A DNA stretch of 64,000 nucleotides from Azospirillum oryzae (GTDB taxonomy: Bacteria > Pseudomonadota > Alphaproteobacteria > Azospirillales > Azospirillaceae), in assembly GCF_900177515.1 (NCBI RefSeq), contig NZ_FXAK01000008.1, forward strand, positions 371,501 to 435,500. Direction: 5' to 3'. Every line of letters begins with the position of its first letter. The first letter of the stretch is position 1. The notes beneath the pieces were generated by a model. That model saw nothing but the letters and a program-made list of their open reading frames with translations, was not told where the DNA came from and searched no databases. Shown here piece by piece: positions 55,038 to 63,046 of the stretch. The position numbers and the translations under genes were made by a program.

Positions 55038-56150
55038 GTGGGAGAGACCGTTCTCGTCACTGGCGGAGCCGGCTTCATCGGCCGCCACGTCGCCAAGGCC
55101 CTGCTTGCCCGCGGCGACCGCGTCCGGGTTTTGGACAGCCTGATCGAACAGGTACACCCGACGCAGCAGCGGCCCGATGAACTGGACCCCGACGTGGAAC
55201 TGCTGGTCGGCGACGTGCGCGAAGAGGCGATGGTCGCCCAGGCGCTGGAAGGCGTCGATTCGGTGGTCCACCTTGCCGCCGAGGTCGGCGTTGGCCAGAG
55301 CATGTATGCGGTCGACCGCTACACCTCGGTGAACGACTACGGCACCGCCGTGCTGTTCCAGCGCCTGATCAACAAACCGGTGCGCCGCGTCGTCGTCGCG
55401 TCGTCGATGAGCATCTATGGCGAGGGGCTCTACCGCACCGCCGACGGCACGCTGATGGAGGACGTCGTCCGTGGCGCCCGCAACCCGGATGGAACCTGGG
55501 ACCCGCTCGACCAGCAGGGCCGGCCGCTGGTGCCGGTGCGCACGCCGGAAAGCAAGCGCCCGGCGCTGAAGTCGGTCTATGCCATCGGCAAATATGTGCA
55601 GGAACGGCTGACCCTGACGCTGACCGCGCAATACGGGATGGAGGGCTCGGCCCTTCGCCTGTGGAACGCCTATGGTCCGGGGCAGGCGCTGTCGAACCCC
55701 TACACCGGCGTGCTGGCGATCTTCGCCTCGCGCATCGCCAACGGCCAGCGCCCGATGATCTTCGAGGACGGGCAGCAGCGCCGCGACTTCGTCCATGTCC
55801 GCGACGTCGCCCGCGCCTTCCTGCTGGCGCTGGACAATCCGGCCGCCAACGGCGAGGTGTTCAACATCGGCTCCGGCGAGGAGCGGACGGTGGAGGAGGT
55901 GGCGCTGTTGCAGGCCGCCTCGATGGGCCGGCCGGACCTGACCCCGGACATCACCGGCAAGGCACGCGCCGGCGACATCCGCCACAACATCCCCGACCTG
56001 ACCAAGGCCCGCACCGTGCTGGGCTATGACCGGAAGGAGGATTTCTCCGAAGGGTTGGCCGAACTGGCGGAATGGGTCGCCCGGCAGGAGGCGCAGGACC
56101 GCGTCGCCGACGCCCGCCGCGAGCTGGAAGAGCGGGGTCTGGTGGCATGA
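55038..56150 (+). CDS. NAD-dependent sugar-nucleotide epimerase/dehydratase (extended SDR)
   Basis: 370 residues. Rossmann motif VLVTGGAGFIGRHVAK at the N-terminus, Ser in VVVASSMSIYG, catalytic YAIGK, and …RRDFVHVRDVARAFLLAL… typical of UDP-sugar 4-epimerases and dehydratases. GTG 55038 is chosen for GGAGGGA five bases before it; the reading from 54960 adds an unrelated leader. First gene of the plus arm. An insert at about 130-175 (…EDVVRGARNPDGTWDPLDQQG…) is unusual for GalE-like proteins. Confidence 0.87.
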   Translation: MGETVLVTGGAGFIGRHVAKALLARGDRVRVLDSLIEQVHPTQQRPDELDPDVELLVGDVREEAMVAQALEGVDSVVHLAAEVGVGQSMYAVDRYTSVNDYGTAVLFQRLINKPVRRVVVASSMSIYGEGLYRTADGTLMEDVVRGARNPDGTWDPLDQQGRPLVPVRTPESKRPALKSVYAIGKYVQERLTLTLTAQYGMEGSALRLWNAYGPGQALSNPYTGVLAIFASRIANGQRPMIFEDGQQRRDFVHVRDVARAFLLALDNPAANGEVFNIGSGEERTVEEVALLQAASMGRPDLTPDITGKARAGDIRHNIPDLTKARTVLGYDRKEDFSEGLAELAEWVARQEAQDRVADARRELEERGLVA

Positions 56151-57226
56151 GCGCAACCAAGAACCCGGTCCTCATCACCGGCGGCGCCGGATTCATCGGA
56201 TCGAACCTTGCCGACCGGCTGGCGTCGGACGGGCATGACGTGCTGATCTTTGACGCTCTGCGTCGTCCGGGGGTGGAGCGGAACCTGCGCTGGCTGCAGG
56301 CCCGCCACCCGTCGCGCATCAGCGCCGTCACCGCCGACCTGCGCGACGAGCAGGCGCTGGCCGATGCCGCCAAGGACGCCAAGGCGGTGTTCCATCTGGC
56401 CGCCCAGGTCGCGGTGACCACCAGCATGGTCGACCCGATCGACGATTTCGAGGTGAACATCCGCGGCACCCTGTCCTTGCTGGAGGCGGTGCGCCGTCAC
56501 GGCCAGCGTCAGGGCAGGCGGACGCCGGTGATCTTCGCCAGCACCAACAAGGTCTATGGCGACCTTGCCGACGTGCCCCTGGAGCTGGTGGACGACGCCT
56601 ATGCGCCGGTGGATCCGGCGATCCGGGCGCATGGCGTGTCGGAGGCGCGGCCGCTCGACTTCCACACCCCCTATGGCTGTTCCAAGGGTGCTGCGGACCA
56701 GTATGTGCTGGATTACGCCCGCAGTTTCGACCTGCCGACGGCAGTGCTGCGGATGAGCTGCATCTATGGCCCGCGCCAGATGGGCACGGAGGATCAGGGC
56801 TGGGTCGCCCATTTCCTGATCCGCGCCCTGAACGGCGAGCCGATCACCATCTATGGCGACGGCCGGCAGGTGCGCGACGTGTTGTTCGCCGCCGACACGG
56901 TGCAGGCCTATGTCTCCGCCTGGGAGCGGATCGAGCAGGTGAAGGGCCGCGCCTTCAACCTCGGCGGCGGGGCGGCGAACGCTATCAGCCTGCGCCAGCT
57001 GATCGCGCATATCGAGTATCTGATGGGCCGCAAGGTGGAGGTCAGCTACGGCGACTGGCGGGCGGGCGACCAGCGCTATTACGTGTCGGACACCCGCGCG
57101 GCGCGCCATGCGCTGGGGCTGGCCGAGCCGACCGACTGGAAACGCGGCGTGGCCCTGCTCGCCGAATGGCTGCGGGCGGAGAAGAGCGGCAGGCCGGAAG
57201 CGGCTCCCACGGTGGAGGCGGCCTGA
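56147..57226 (+). CDS. NAD-dependent epimerase, CDP-paratose 2-epimerase-like (extended SDR)
   Basis: 359 residues. VLITGGAGFIGSNLAD, FASTNKVYGDL, catalytic YGCSK (HTPYGCSKGAADQYVLDY) and MSCIYGPRQMGTEDQGWVAHF, the last two close to CDP-paratose/CDP-tyvelose 2-epimerases. ATGA overlap with the previous gene. The two epimerases are distinct in sequence and presumably act on different nucleotide sugars for the four glycosyltransferases. Confidence 0.87.
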   Translation: MSATKNPVLITGGAGFIGSNLADRLASDGHDVLIFDALRRPGVERNLRWLQARHPSRISAVTADLRDEQALADAAKDAKAVFHLAAQVAVTTSMVDPIDDFEVNIRGTLSLLEAVRRHGQRQGRRTPVIFASTNKVYGDLADVPLELVDDAYAPVDPAIRAHGVSEARPLDFHTPYGCSKGAADQYVLDYARSFDLPTAVLRMSCIYGPRQMGTEDQGWVAHFLIRALNGEPITIYGDGRQVRDVLFAADTVQAYVSAWERIEQVKGRAFNLGGGAANAISLRQLIAHIEYLMGRKVEVSYGDWRAGDQRYYVSDTRAARHALGLAEPTDWKRGVALLAEWLRAEKSGRPEAAPTVEAA

Positions 57227-58530
57227 TGAGGGTCGCGCTGGTCAACCCGGCCTGGAGCTTCGACCACAGCATCTATTTCGGATGCCGCGAAGCGCATCTG
57301 CCGCTGGAACTGGGATACAGCAAAGCGCTGCTGGAGCAGGGCGGGCACGAGGTGCTGATGCTCGACGGCGCGCTGGACGGGCTGTCGAACGCGGAGATGG
57401 CGGAGCGGGTCGCGGCCTTCACCGCCGACATGACCGTGCTGACCACGGCGCCGACCTACCTGTTCTGGCGCTGCGCCCAGCCGGAGCTGCGGGTGCCGAA
57501 GGAGTTCCTGGTGGCGCTGGACGGCAGGGGCGGGCGCACCGTCGCGGTCGGGCCGCACGGCTCCACCACCCCGGCGCCGAGCTTAAGCAAGCTCGGCGTC
57601 GATCTGGTGGTGCGCGGGGAGTGCGAGGAGATCGTCGCCAAACTGGCTGCCAAGCTAGCCGAAGGTGGGGCGCTGGACGAGGTGCCGTCGCTGGCCTTCC
57701 GCCGCAACGGCGATCTGGTGGTGACCGGCGGGCCGCATGCGGCGCGCTTCACCGACCTGCCGGCGCTGTCCTGGCCGGTGGAGTGGCTGCAGCGCCATCC
57801 GCACCACCACCACCGTTATGGCACCGAGCCGGTCGGGCCGGGGGCGGAGGTGGAGGCGTCGCGCGGCTGCCCCTACAACTGCAGCTTCTGCGCCAAGATC
57901 GACTTCCGCGACCAATACCGGCGGCGCGATACCGCCATCATCCTGGAGGAGATCGACGGGCTGATCGCGGCCGGCGTGCGATACGTCTACTTCATCGACG
58001 AGATCTTCCTGCCCCGGCGCGACCTGCTGGAAGCGCTGGTGGAACGGCCGATCGAGTTCGGCGTGCAAACGCGTATCGACCTGTGGAAGCCGGAGATGCT
58101 CGACCTGCTGGGGGCGGCCGGCTGTGTGTCGATCGAGGCGGGGGTGGAAAGCCTGACCGAGGAAGGCCGCGCCTCGCTCGACAAGAAATGCCGGATGAGC
58201 ACCGACGATCTGGCCGACCGGCTGATCCATGCCCGGCGCAGCGTGCCCTTCGTCCAGGCCAACCTGATCGCCATGGCCGGTGACGATGCCGCGATGGTGA
58301 AGGCGTGGCGGGAGAAGCTGCTGGCCGCCGGGGTGTGGGCCAACGACCCGGTGCCGCTCTACCCCTATCCGGCCTCGCCCGACTACCGCCGCCTGTGGGG
58401 CGAGCCGGACGACCGGGCCTGGGAGCGGGCGCACGAGCATTATCTCGGCCAGTTCGAACGCCTGAGCGACATCCAGGAGGACGAGCCCTTGCCGCTGACG
58501 GAGCTGGAGGCGGCATGCTCCTGCCGCTGA
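57226..58530 (+). CDS. B12-binding-domain radical SAM protein (TIGR04295-like)
   Basis: 434 residues. N-terminal cobalamin-binding-like domain (MRVALVNPAWSFDHSIYFGCREAHLPLELGY…, …TVAVGPHGSTTPAPSL…), then the radical SAM cluster Cys215, Cys219, Cys222 in RGCPYNCSFC, and barrel elements …YVYFIDEIFLPRRDLL…, …GVQTRIDLWKPEML…, …GCVSIEAGVESLTEEG…. The start overlaps the preceding stop (TGATG). Such enzymes methylate or rearrange unactivated carbons; in a sugar cassette, C-methylation of a sugar or ring contraction is possible. The target is unknown. Confidence 0.88.
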   Translation: MRVALVNPAWSFDHSIYFGCREAHLPLELGYSKALLEQGGHEVLMLDGALDGLSNAEMAERVAAFTADMTVLTTAPTYLFWRCAQPELRVPKEFLVALDGRGGRTVAVGPHGSTTPAPSLSKLGVDLVVRGECEEIVAKLAAKLAEGGALDEVPSLAFRRNGDLVVTGGPHAARFTDLPALSWPVEWLQRHPHHHHRYGTEPVGPGAEVEASRGCPYNCSFCAKIDFRDQYRRRDTAIILEEIDGLIAAGVRYVYFIDEIFLPRRDLLEALVERPIEFGVQTRIDLWKPEMLDLLGAAGCVSIEAGVESLTEEGRASLDKKCRMSTDDLADRLIHARRSVPFVQANLIAMAGDDAAMVKAWREKLLAAGVWANDPVPLYPYPASPDYRRLWGEPDDRAWERAHEHYLGQFERLSDIQEDEPLPLTELEAACSCR

Positions 58531-59678
58531 CGAGTGCCCAAAGAAAACAACCGCTCGCGGAACCACCCCCAGAACCGCCATATGTGCTGATGACGGCCGA
58601 CAGCGTCGGCGGCGTGTGGACTTATGCGCTGGATCTGTCCCGCGATCTGGCGGGGCAGGGGACGCGGGTGACGCTGGCGGTGCTGGGGCCGTCGCCCCAT
58701 CCCGATCAGGTCGCCGCCGCTGCCGCGGTGGACGGGCTGGAGCTGATAGACACCGGACAGGCGCTCGACTGGACCGCTCCCGACGAGGCCGCGGTGCGTC
58801 GCACGGCGAAGGCGCTGGGCGATCTGGCCGCAAGGCTCGGCCCCGACGTGGTGCATCTGAACAGCCCGGCGCTGGCCGCCGACGCCGGCTTCACCATGCC
58901 GGTCGTCGGCGTCTGCCATTCCTGCATGGCCAGCTGGTGGGCGGCGGTGCGCGGCGGCGAGATGCCGGAGGATTTCCGCTGGCGGACGGAGCTGCTGCGC
59001 CGTGGCTATCAGGCCTGCGACGTGCTGGTGGCGCCGAGTGCCGCCTTTGCCGAAGCGACCGCCGATCTTTATGGCGTGGCGCCGCCGGTGGTGGTGCACA
59101 ACGGGCGCTATGTCCGCAAGGCGGGGCCGCGACGCGGCGCGATGGGGCGGGAGCGCTTCGTCTTCACCGCCGGCCGGCTGTGGGACTCGGGCAAGAACGT
59201 GGAACTGCTGGACGCGGCGGCCAAGCTGCTGGACGTGCCGGTCTTCGCCGCAGGGCCGCTGGAAAGCCCGACCGGGCACCGGGTGGGGCTGACGACGGCG
59301 AAGGCGCTGGGACGGCTGGACGGCGCGTCGGTGGCCGGATGGATGGCGCGGGCGCCGGTCTTCGCCTCGCTTCCACTCTACGAGCCGTTCGGGCTGACGG
59401 TGCTGGAGGCGGCGCAGGCCGGCTGCGCGCTGGTGCTGTCGGACATCGCCAGCTTCCGCGAGTTATGGGACGGTGCCGCCATCTTCGCCGATCCGGGCGA
59501 TGCCAAGGCGCTGGCCGGGACGCTGCGCCGGCTGCTCGACGACCCGCTGGAGGCCCGCCGGCTCGGCACCGCCGCCCGCCGCCGCGCCGCCCGCTATGAC
59601 ATGGACCGTCTCACCGCCGGGATGCTCGACGTCTACAGGTCGGTCACGCACCCGGTGCGTTCGGAGGTGATCGCGTGA
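58515..59678 (+). CDS. glycosyltransferase, GT4-like
   Basis: 387 residues, GT-B fold. N-terminal …TADSVGGVWTYALDLSRDLAGQG…, and the donor-site region …FASLPLYEPFGLTVLEAAQAGCALVLSDIASFRELW… with the E-x7-E motif of retaining GT4 enzymes. The first 27 residues before PYVLMTADS are probably disordered. It overlaps the radical SAM gene by 16 bases. No signal or membrane segment; acts in the cytoplasm. Confidence 0.87.
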   Translation: MLLPLTSAQRKQPLAEPPPEPPYVLMTADSVGGVWTYALDLSRDLAGQGTRVTLAVLGPSPHPDQVAAAAAVDGLELIDTGQALDWTAPDEAAVRRTAKALGDLAARLGPDVVHLNSPALAADAGFTMPVVGVCHSCMASWWAAVRGGEMPEDFRWRTELLRRGYQACDVLVAPSAAFAEATADLYGVAPPVVVHNGRYVRKAGPRRGAMGRERFVFTAGRLWDSGKNVELLDAAAKLLDVPVFAAGPLESPTGHRVGLTTAKALGRLDGASVAGWMARAPVFASLPLYEPFGLTVLEAAQAGCALVLSDIASFRELWDGAAIFADPGDAKALAGTLRRLLDDPLEARRLGTAARRRAARYDMDRLTAGMLDVYRSVTHPVRSEVIA

Positions 59679-60799
59679 GGATCGTCTATTTCACCCATTC
59701 GCTGGCCTCCTGCTGGAACCATGGCAACGCCCATTTCCTGCGCGGGGTGCTGCGCGACCTGATCGCCCGCGGCCATGACGTGCAGGTGCTGGAGCCGGAA
59801 GGCGCCTGGAGCCTGCAGAACCTGCTGGCCGACCATGGCGAGGCCGGGCTGGAGGCCTATCGCACGCTCTATCCGGAGCTGACGTCGCGGACGATGGCGA
59901 AAGGCTTCGATGTGGATGCGGCCTGCGACGGCGCCGATCTGGTGATCGTCCATGAATGGAACGATCCGGCGCTGGTCGCGGCGGTCGGGGAGGCGCGCAG
60001 GCGCGGCGGGCGCTTCACCCTGCTGTTCCACGACACCCACCACCGCGCGGTCAGCGAACCGGAGGCGATCAACGCCTTCGACCTGTCCGGCTATGACGGC
60101 GTGCTGGCCTTCGGCGAGACGCTGGCGGCGGTCTATCGCCGATGGGGTTGGGAAGGCCGCGTCTTCGTCTGGCACGAAGCCGCCGATACGCGCCTGTTCC
60201 ATCCGCCGGTGGAGGAGACCCCGCGTGAAGGCGCGGTGTGGATCGGCAATTGGGGCGACGGCGAGCGGACGGAGGAGCTTGAGCGCTTCCTCTTTGCGCC
60301 GGCCAAGGACGCCGGGCTGCCGCTGGACATCTACGGCGTGCGCTATCCGGCAGCCGCGCTGGCGACGCTGAAGCGCTACGGCATCGCCTACAAGGGCTGG
60401 CTGCCGAACGCGCGGGCGCCGGAGATCTTCGCCCGCCACCGCGTCACCGTCCATGTGCCGCGCCGCTTCTATGTCGATCTGCTGCCGGGCATCCCGACCA
60501 TCCGCGTGTTCGAGGCGCTGGCCTGCGGCATCCCGCTGGTCAGTGCGCCGTGGAGCGATTCGGAAGGGCTGTTCCGCCCCGGCCGCGATTTCCTGTTCGC
60601 CCGCAACGGTGCGGAGATGGCCCACCATCTGCGCGCCGTCGATCATGACGGGGGGCTGCGCGCCGAACTGGTGCGCAACGGGCTGGAGACGATCCGCGCC
60701 CGCCACACCTGCGCCCACCGCGTCGATGAGCTGCTGTCCATCGTCGGCAGCCTGCGCGGCAATGAAAAAGAACCGGTCCTTGAGGAGTCCGCCCGATGA
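59675..60799 (+). CDS. CgeB-like glycosyltransferase 1
   Basis: 374 residues, GTG start overlapping the previous stop (GTGA). N-terminus IVYFTHSLASCWNHGNAHFLRGVLRDLIARGHDVQ and C-terminal donor domain …IPTIRVFEALACGIPLVSAPWSDSEGLFRPGRDFLFA… place it in the CgeB/GT-B family of glycosyltransferases. It is a paralogue of the next two genes: all three begin with a short strand, SL.SSW.NG.A, and RGH.I-type blocks. Confidence 0.85.
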   Translation: MRIVYFTHSLASCWNHGNAHFLRGVLRDLIARGHDVQVLEPEGAWSLQNLLADHGEAGLEAYRTLYPELTSRTMAKGFDVDAACDGADLVIVHEWNDPALVAAVGEARRRGGRFTLLFHDTHHRAVSEPEAINAFDLSGYDGVLAFGETLAAVYRRWGWEGRVFVWHEAADTRLFHPPVEETPREGAVWIGNWGDGERTEELERFLFAPAKDAGLPLDIYGVRYPAAALATLKRYGIAYKGWLPNARAPEIFARHRVTVHVPRRFYVDLLPGIPTIRVFEALACGIPLVSAPWSDSEGLFRPGRDFLFARNGAEMAHHLRAVDHDGGLRAELVRNGLETIRARHTCAHRVDELLSIVGSLRGNEKEPVLEESAR

Positions 60800-61890
60800 A
60801 GATGGCCTTTTACGGGTCCAGCCTGCTGTCCTCCTATTGGAACGGCGCCGCCACCTATTACCGCGGCATGTTGAGCGAACTGGCCAAGCATGGCTGGGAC
60901 ATCACCTTTTACGAGCCGGACGCCTTCGACCGCCAGAAACACCGCGACATCGAGCCGCCGGACTACGCCAGGGTCGTCGTCTATGACGCCACGCCCGAGG
61001 CCTGCCGCGTGGTGATCGCCGAAGCGGTGAAGGCCGACGTGGTGGTGAAGGCGAATGGCGTCGGCGTCTTCGACGACGAACTGCTGGACGGCGTGATGGA
61101 TGCCGCCAACCCGCAGGCCCTGCGCATCTATTGGGACGTGGACGCCCCGGCGACTCTGGCGGAGCTGCGGCAGGCGCCCGACCATGTGCTGCGCCGCCGC
61201 CTGCCGGAGTTGGACTTTGTGCTGACCTATGGCGGCGGGCCGCCGGTGGTCTCGGCCTACGAGGCGATGGGGGCGCCGGTCTGTCGGCCGGTCTACAACG
61301 CGCTGGACCCGTCGACCCATCATCCGGTGCCGCCGCAGGACCGCTTCCGGGCCGACCTGAACTTCCTCGGCAACCGGCTGCCCGACCGTGAGGCGCGGGT
61401 GGAGCGCTTCTTCCTGGAGCCGGCGGCGCGCAATCCGGATGCCCGCTACATCATCGGCGGCAGCGGATGGGAGACCAAGGGCCTGCCGGGCAACGTCACC
61501 CACATCGGCCATGTCGGCACCGCCGACCACAACGCCTTCAACACCTCGGCCAAGGCGGTGCTGAACATCGCCCGCGACAGCATGGCGGAGGTCGGCTTCT
61601 CCCCCGCCACCCGCGTGTTCGAGGCGGCCGGGGCCGGCGCCTGCCTGATCACCGACGCCTGGGAGGGGGTGGAGCTGTTCCTGGCCCCGGACGAGGAGGT
61701 GCTGGTCGCCCGCGACGGGCAGGACGTGACCGAGCATCTGCGGGCGCTGACGCCGGAACGCTCCCGCGCCATCGGCGAGGCGGCACGGCGCCGCATCCTG
61801 GCCGGCCACACCTATGCCCGTCGGGCGGTCGAGGTGGACCAGCTGTTGCGCGGCGCGCTGGCCACCCGCCGGGAACGGAGCGCGGCATGA
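60796..61890 (+). CDS. CgeB-like glycosyltransferase 2
   Basis: 364 residues. MKMAFYGSSLLSSYWNGAA…YYRGMLSELAKHGWDI at the N-terminus and …SPATRVFEAAGAGACLITDAWEGVELFLAPDEEVLVA… in the donor domain. ATGA overlaps at both ends. Middle of three tandem paralogues. Confidence 0.85.
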   Translation: MKMAFYGSSLLSSYWNGAATYYRGMLSELAKHGWDITFYEPDAFDRQKHRDIEPPDYARVVVYDATPEACRVVIAEAVKADVVVKANGVGVFDDELLDGVMDAANPQALRIYWDVDAPATLAELRQAPDHVLRRRLPELDFVLTYGGGPPVVSAYEAMGAPVCRPVYNALDPSTHHPVPPQDRFRADLNFLGNRLPDREARVERFFLEPAARNPDARYIIGGSGWETKGLPGNVTHIGHVGTADHNAFNTSAKAVLNIARDSMAEVGFSPATRVFEAAGAGACLITDAWEGVELFLAPDEEVLVARDGQDVTEHLRALTPERSRAIGEAARRRILAGHTYARRAVEVDQLLRGALATRRERSAA

Positions 61891-62978
61891 AGCTGGTCGT
61901 CCTCGGCCTCAGCCTGTCCTCCTCCTGGGGCAACGGGCATGCCACCACCTTCCGCGCGCTGCTGAAATCCTTCGCCGCGCGCGGGCACGAGATCCTGTTC
62001 CTGGAGCGCGACGTTCCCTGGTACGCCAGCAACCGCGACCTGCCGAATCCGGGCTGGTGTGAACTGGCCTTCTACAGCGACCTTGAGGATCTGAAGCGCT
62101 TCACCGCGGCGGTTGCAGGGGCGGATGCGGTGCTTGTGGGATCCTACGTGCCGGAAGGCGTGGCGGTCGGGCGCTGGGCGCAGGAGACGGCGCGGGGTGT
62201 CGTCGCCTTCTACGACATCGACACGCCGGTGACCCTGGCGAAGCTGGAGCGCGGCGATTACGAGTATCTCGCGCCGGAGGTCATCCCCGGCTACGATGTT
62301 TATTTCTCCTTCACCGGCGGGCCGACGCTCGATCGGCTGATGGAGCAGTACGGCTCGCCGGCCGCGCGGGCGCTCTATTGCTCGGTGGATGCGGAGGCCT
62401 ATGCGCCGTTGCCGGTACCCAAGCGCTGGGACCTCAGCTATCTCGGCACCTATAGCATCGACCGCCAGCCGACGCTGGACCGCCTGCTGCTGGAGCCGGC
62501 CCGCCGGGCGCCGGAGCTGCGCTTCGTGGTGGCCGGGCCGCAATATCCGGACGACATCGTCTGGCCGGCGAATGTGGAGCGGCTGCACCATGTGCCGCCG
62601 GCCGACCATCCGGCCTTCTACGCCGCGAGCCGCTTCACGTTGAACGTGACGCGCGAGGACATGATCCGCGCCGGCTACAGCCCCAGCGTCCGCCTGTTCG
62701 AAGCGGCGGCCTGCGCCACGCCGATCATCTCCGATATCTGGGACGGCATCGACACGCTGCTGGAGCCGGGGCGGGAGATCATCCTGGCCGAGACGGCCGA
62801 CGAGGTGCTGGAGGTGCTGCGCCGCCCGGCCGCGGAGGGCGAGATCGGCGAGCAGGCGCGGCGGCGGATCCTGGCCGCACACACCGCGGCGCACCGAGCC
62901 GAAACGCTGGAATGCGAACTGGTCGCGGCGATGGAGCGCGGGCTTGCCCCCACGCGAGCGGCGATTCGTGAGGTGTGA
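61887..62978 (+). CDS. CgeB-like glycosyltransferase 3
   Basis: 363 residues. MKLVVLGLSLSSSWGNGHAT…FRALLKSFAARGHEIL, then …SPSVRLFEAAACATPIISDIWDGIDTLLEPGREIILAE…. The donor domain is nearest to that of CgeB-like 2. Last gene of the plus arm; no terminator is obvious in the 68 bases before the next, convergent gene. Confidence 0.85.
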   Translation: MKLVVLGLSLSSSWGNGHATTFRALLKSFAARGHEILFLERDVPWYASNRDLPNPGWCELAFYSDLEDLKRFTAAVAGADAVLVGSYVPEGVAVGRWAQETARGVVAFYDIDTPVTLAKLERGDYEYLAPEVIPGYDVYFSFTGGPTLDRLMEQYGSPAARALYCSVDAEAYAPLPVPKRWDLSYLGTYSIDRQPTLDRLLLEPARRAPELRFVVAGPQYPDDIVWPANVERLHHVPPADHPAFYAASRFTLNVTREDMIRAGYSPSVRLFEAAACATPIISDIWDGIDTLLEPGREIILAETADEVLEVLRRPAAEGEIGEQARRRILAAHTAAHRAETLECELVAAMERGLAPTRAAIREV

Positions 62979-63046
62979 AGAATCGGAAACGCCCAGCCTG
63001 GATGGCGGTGTCGAGATGATGGACGTTCGGGAACTTGCGGTGTGCG

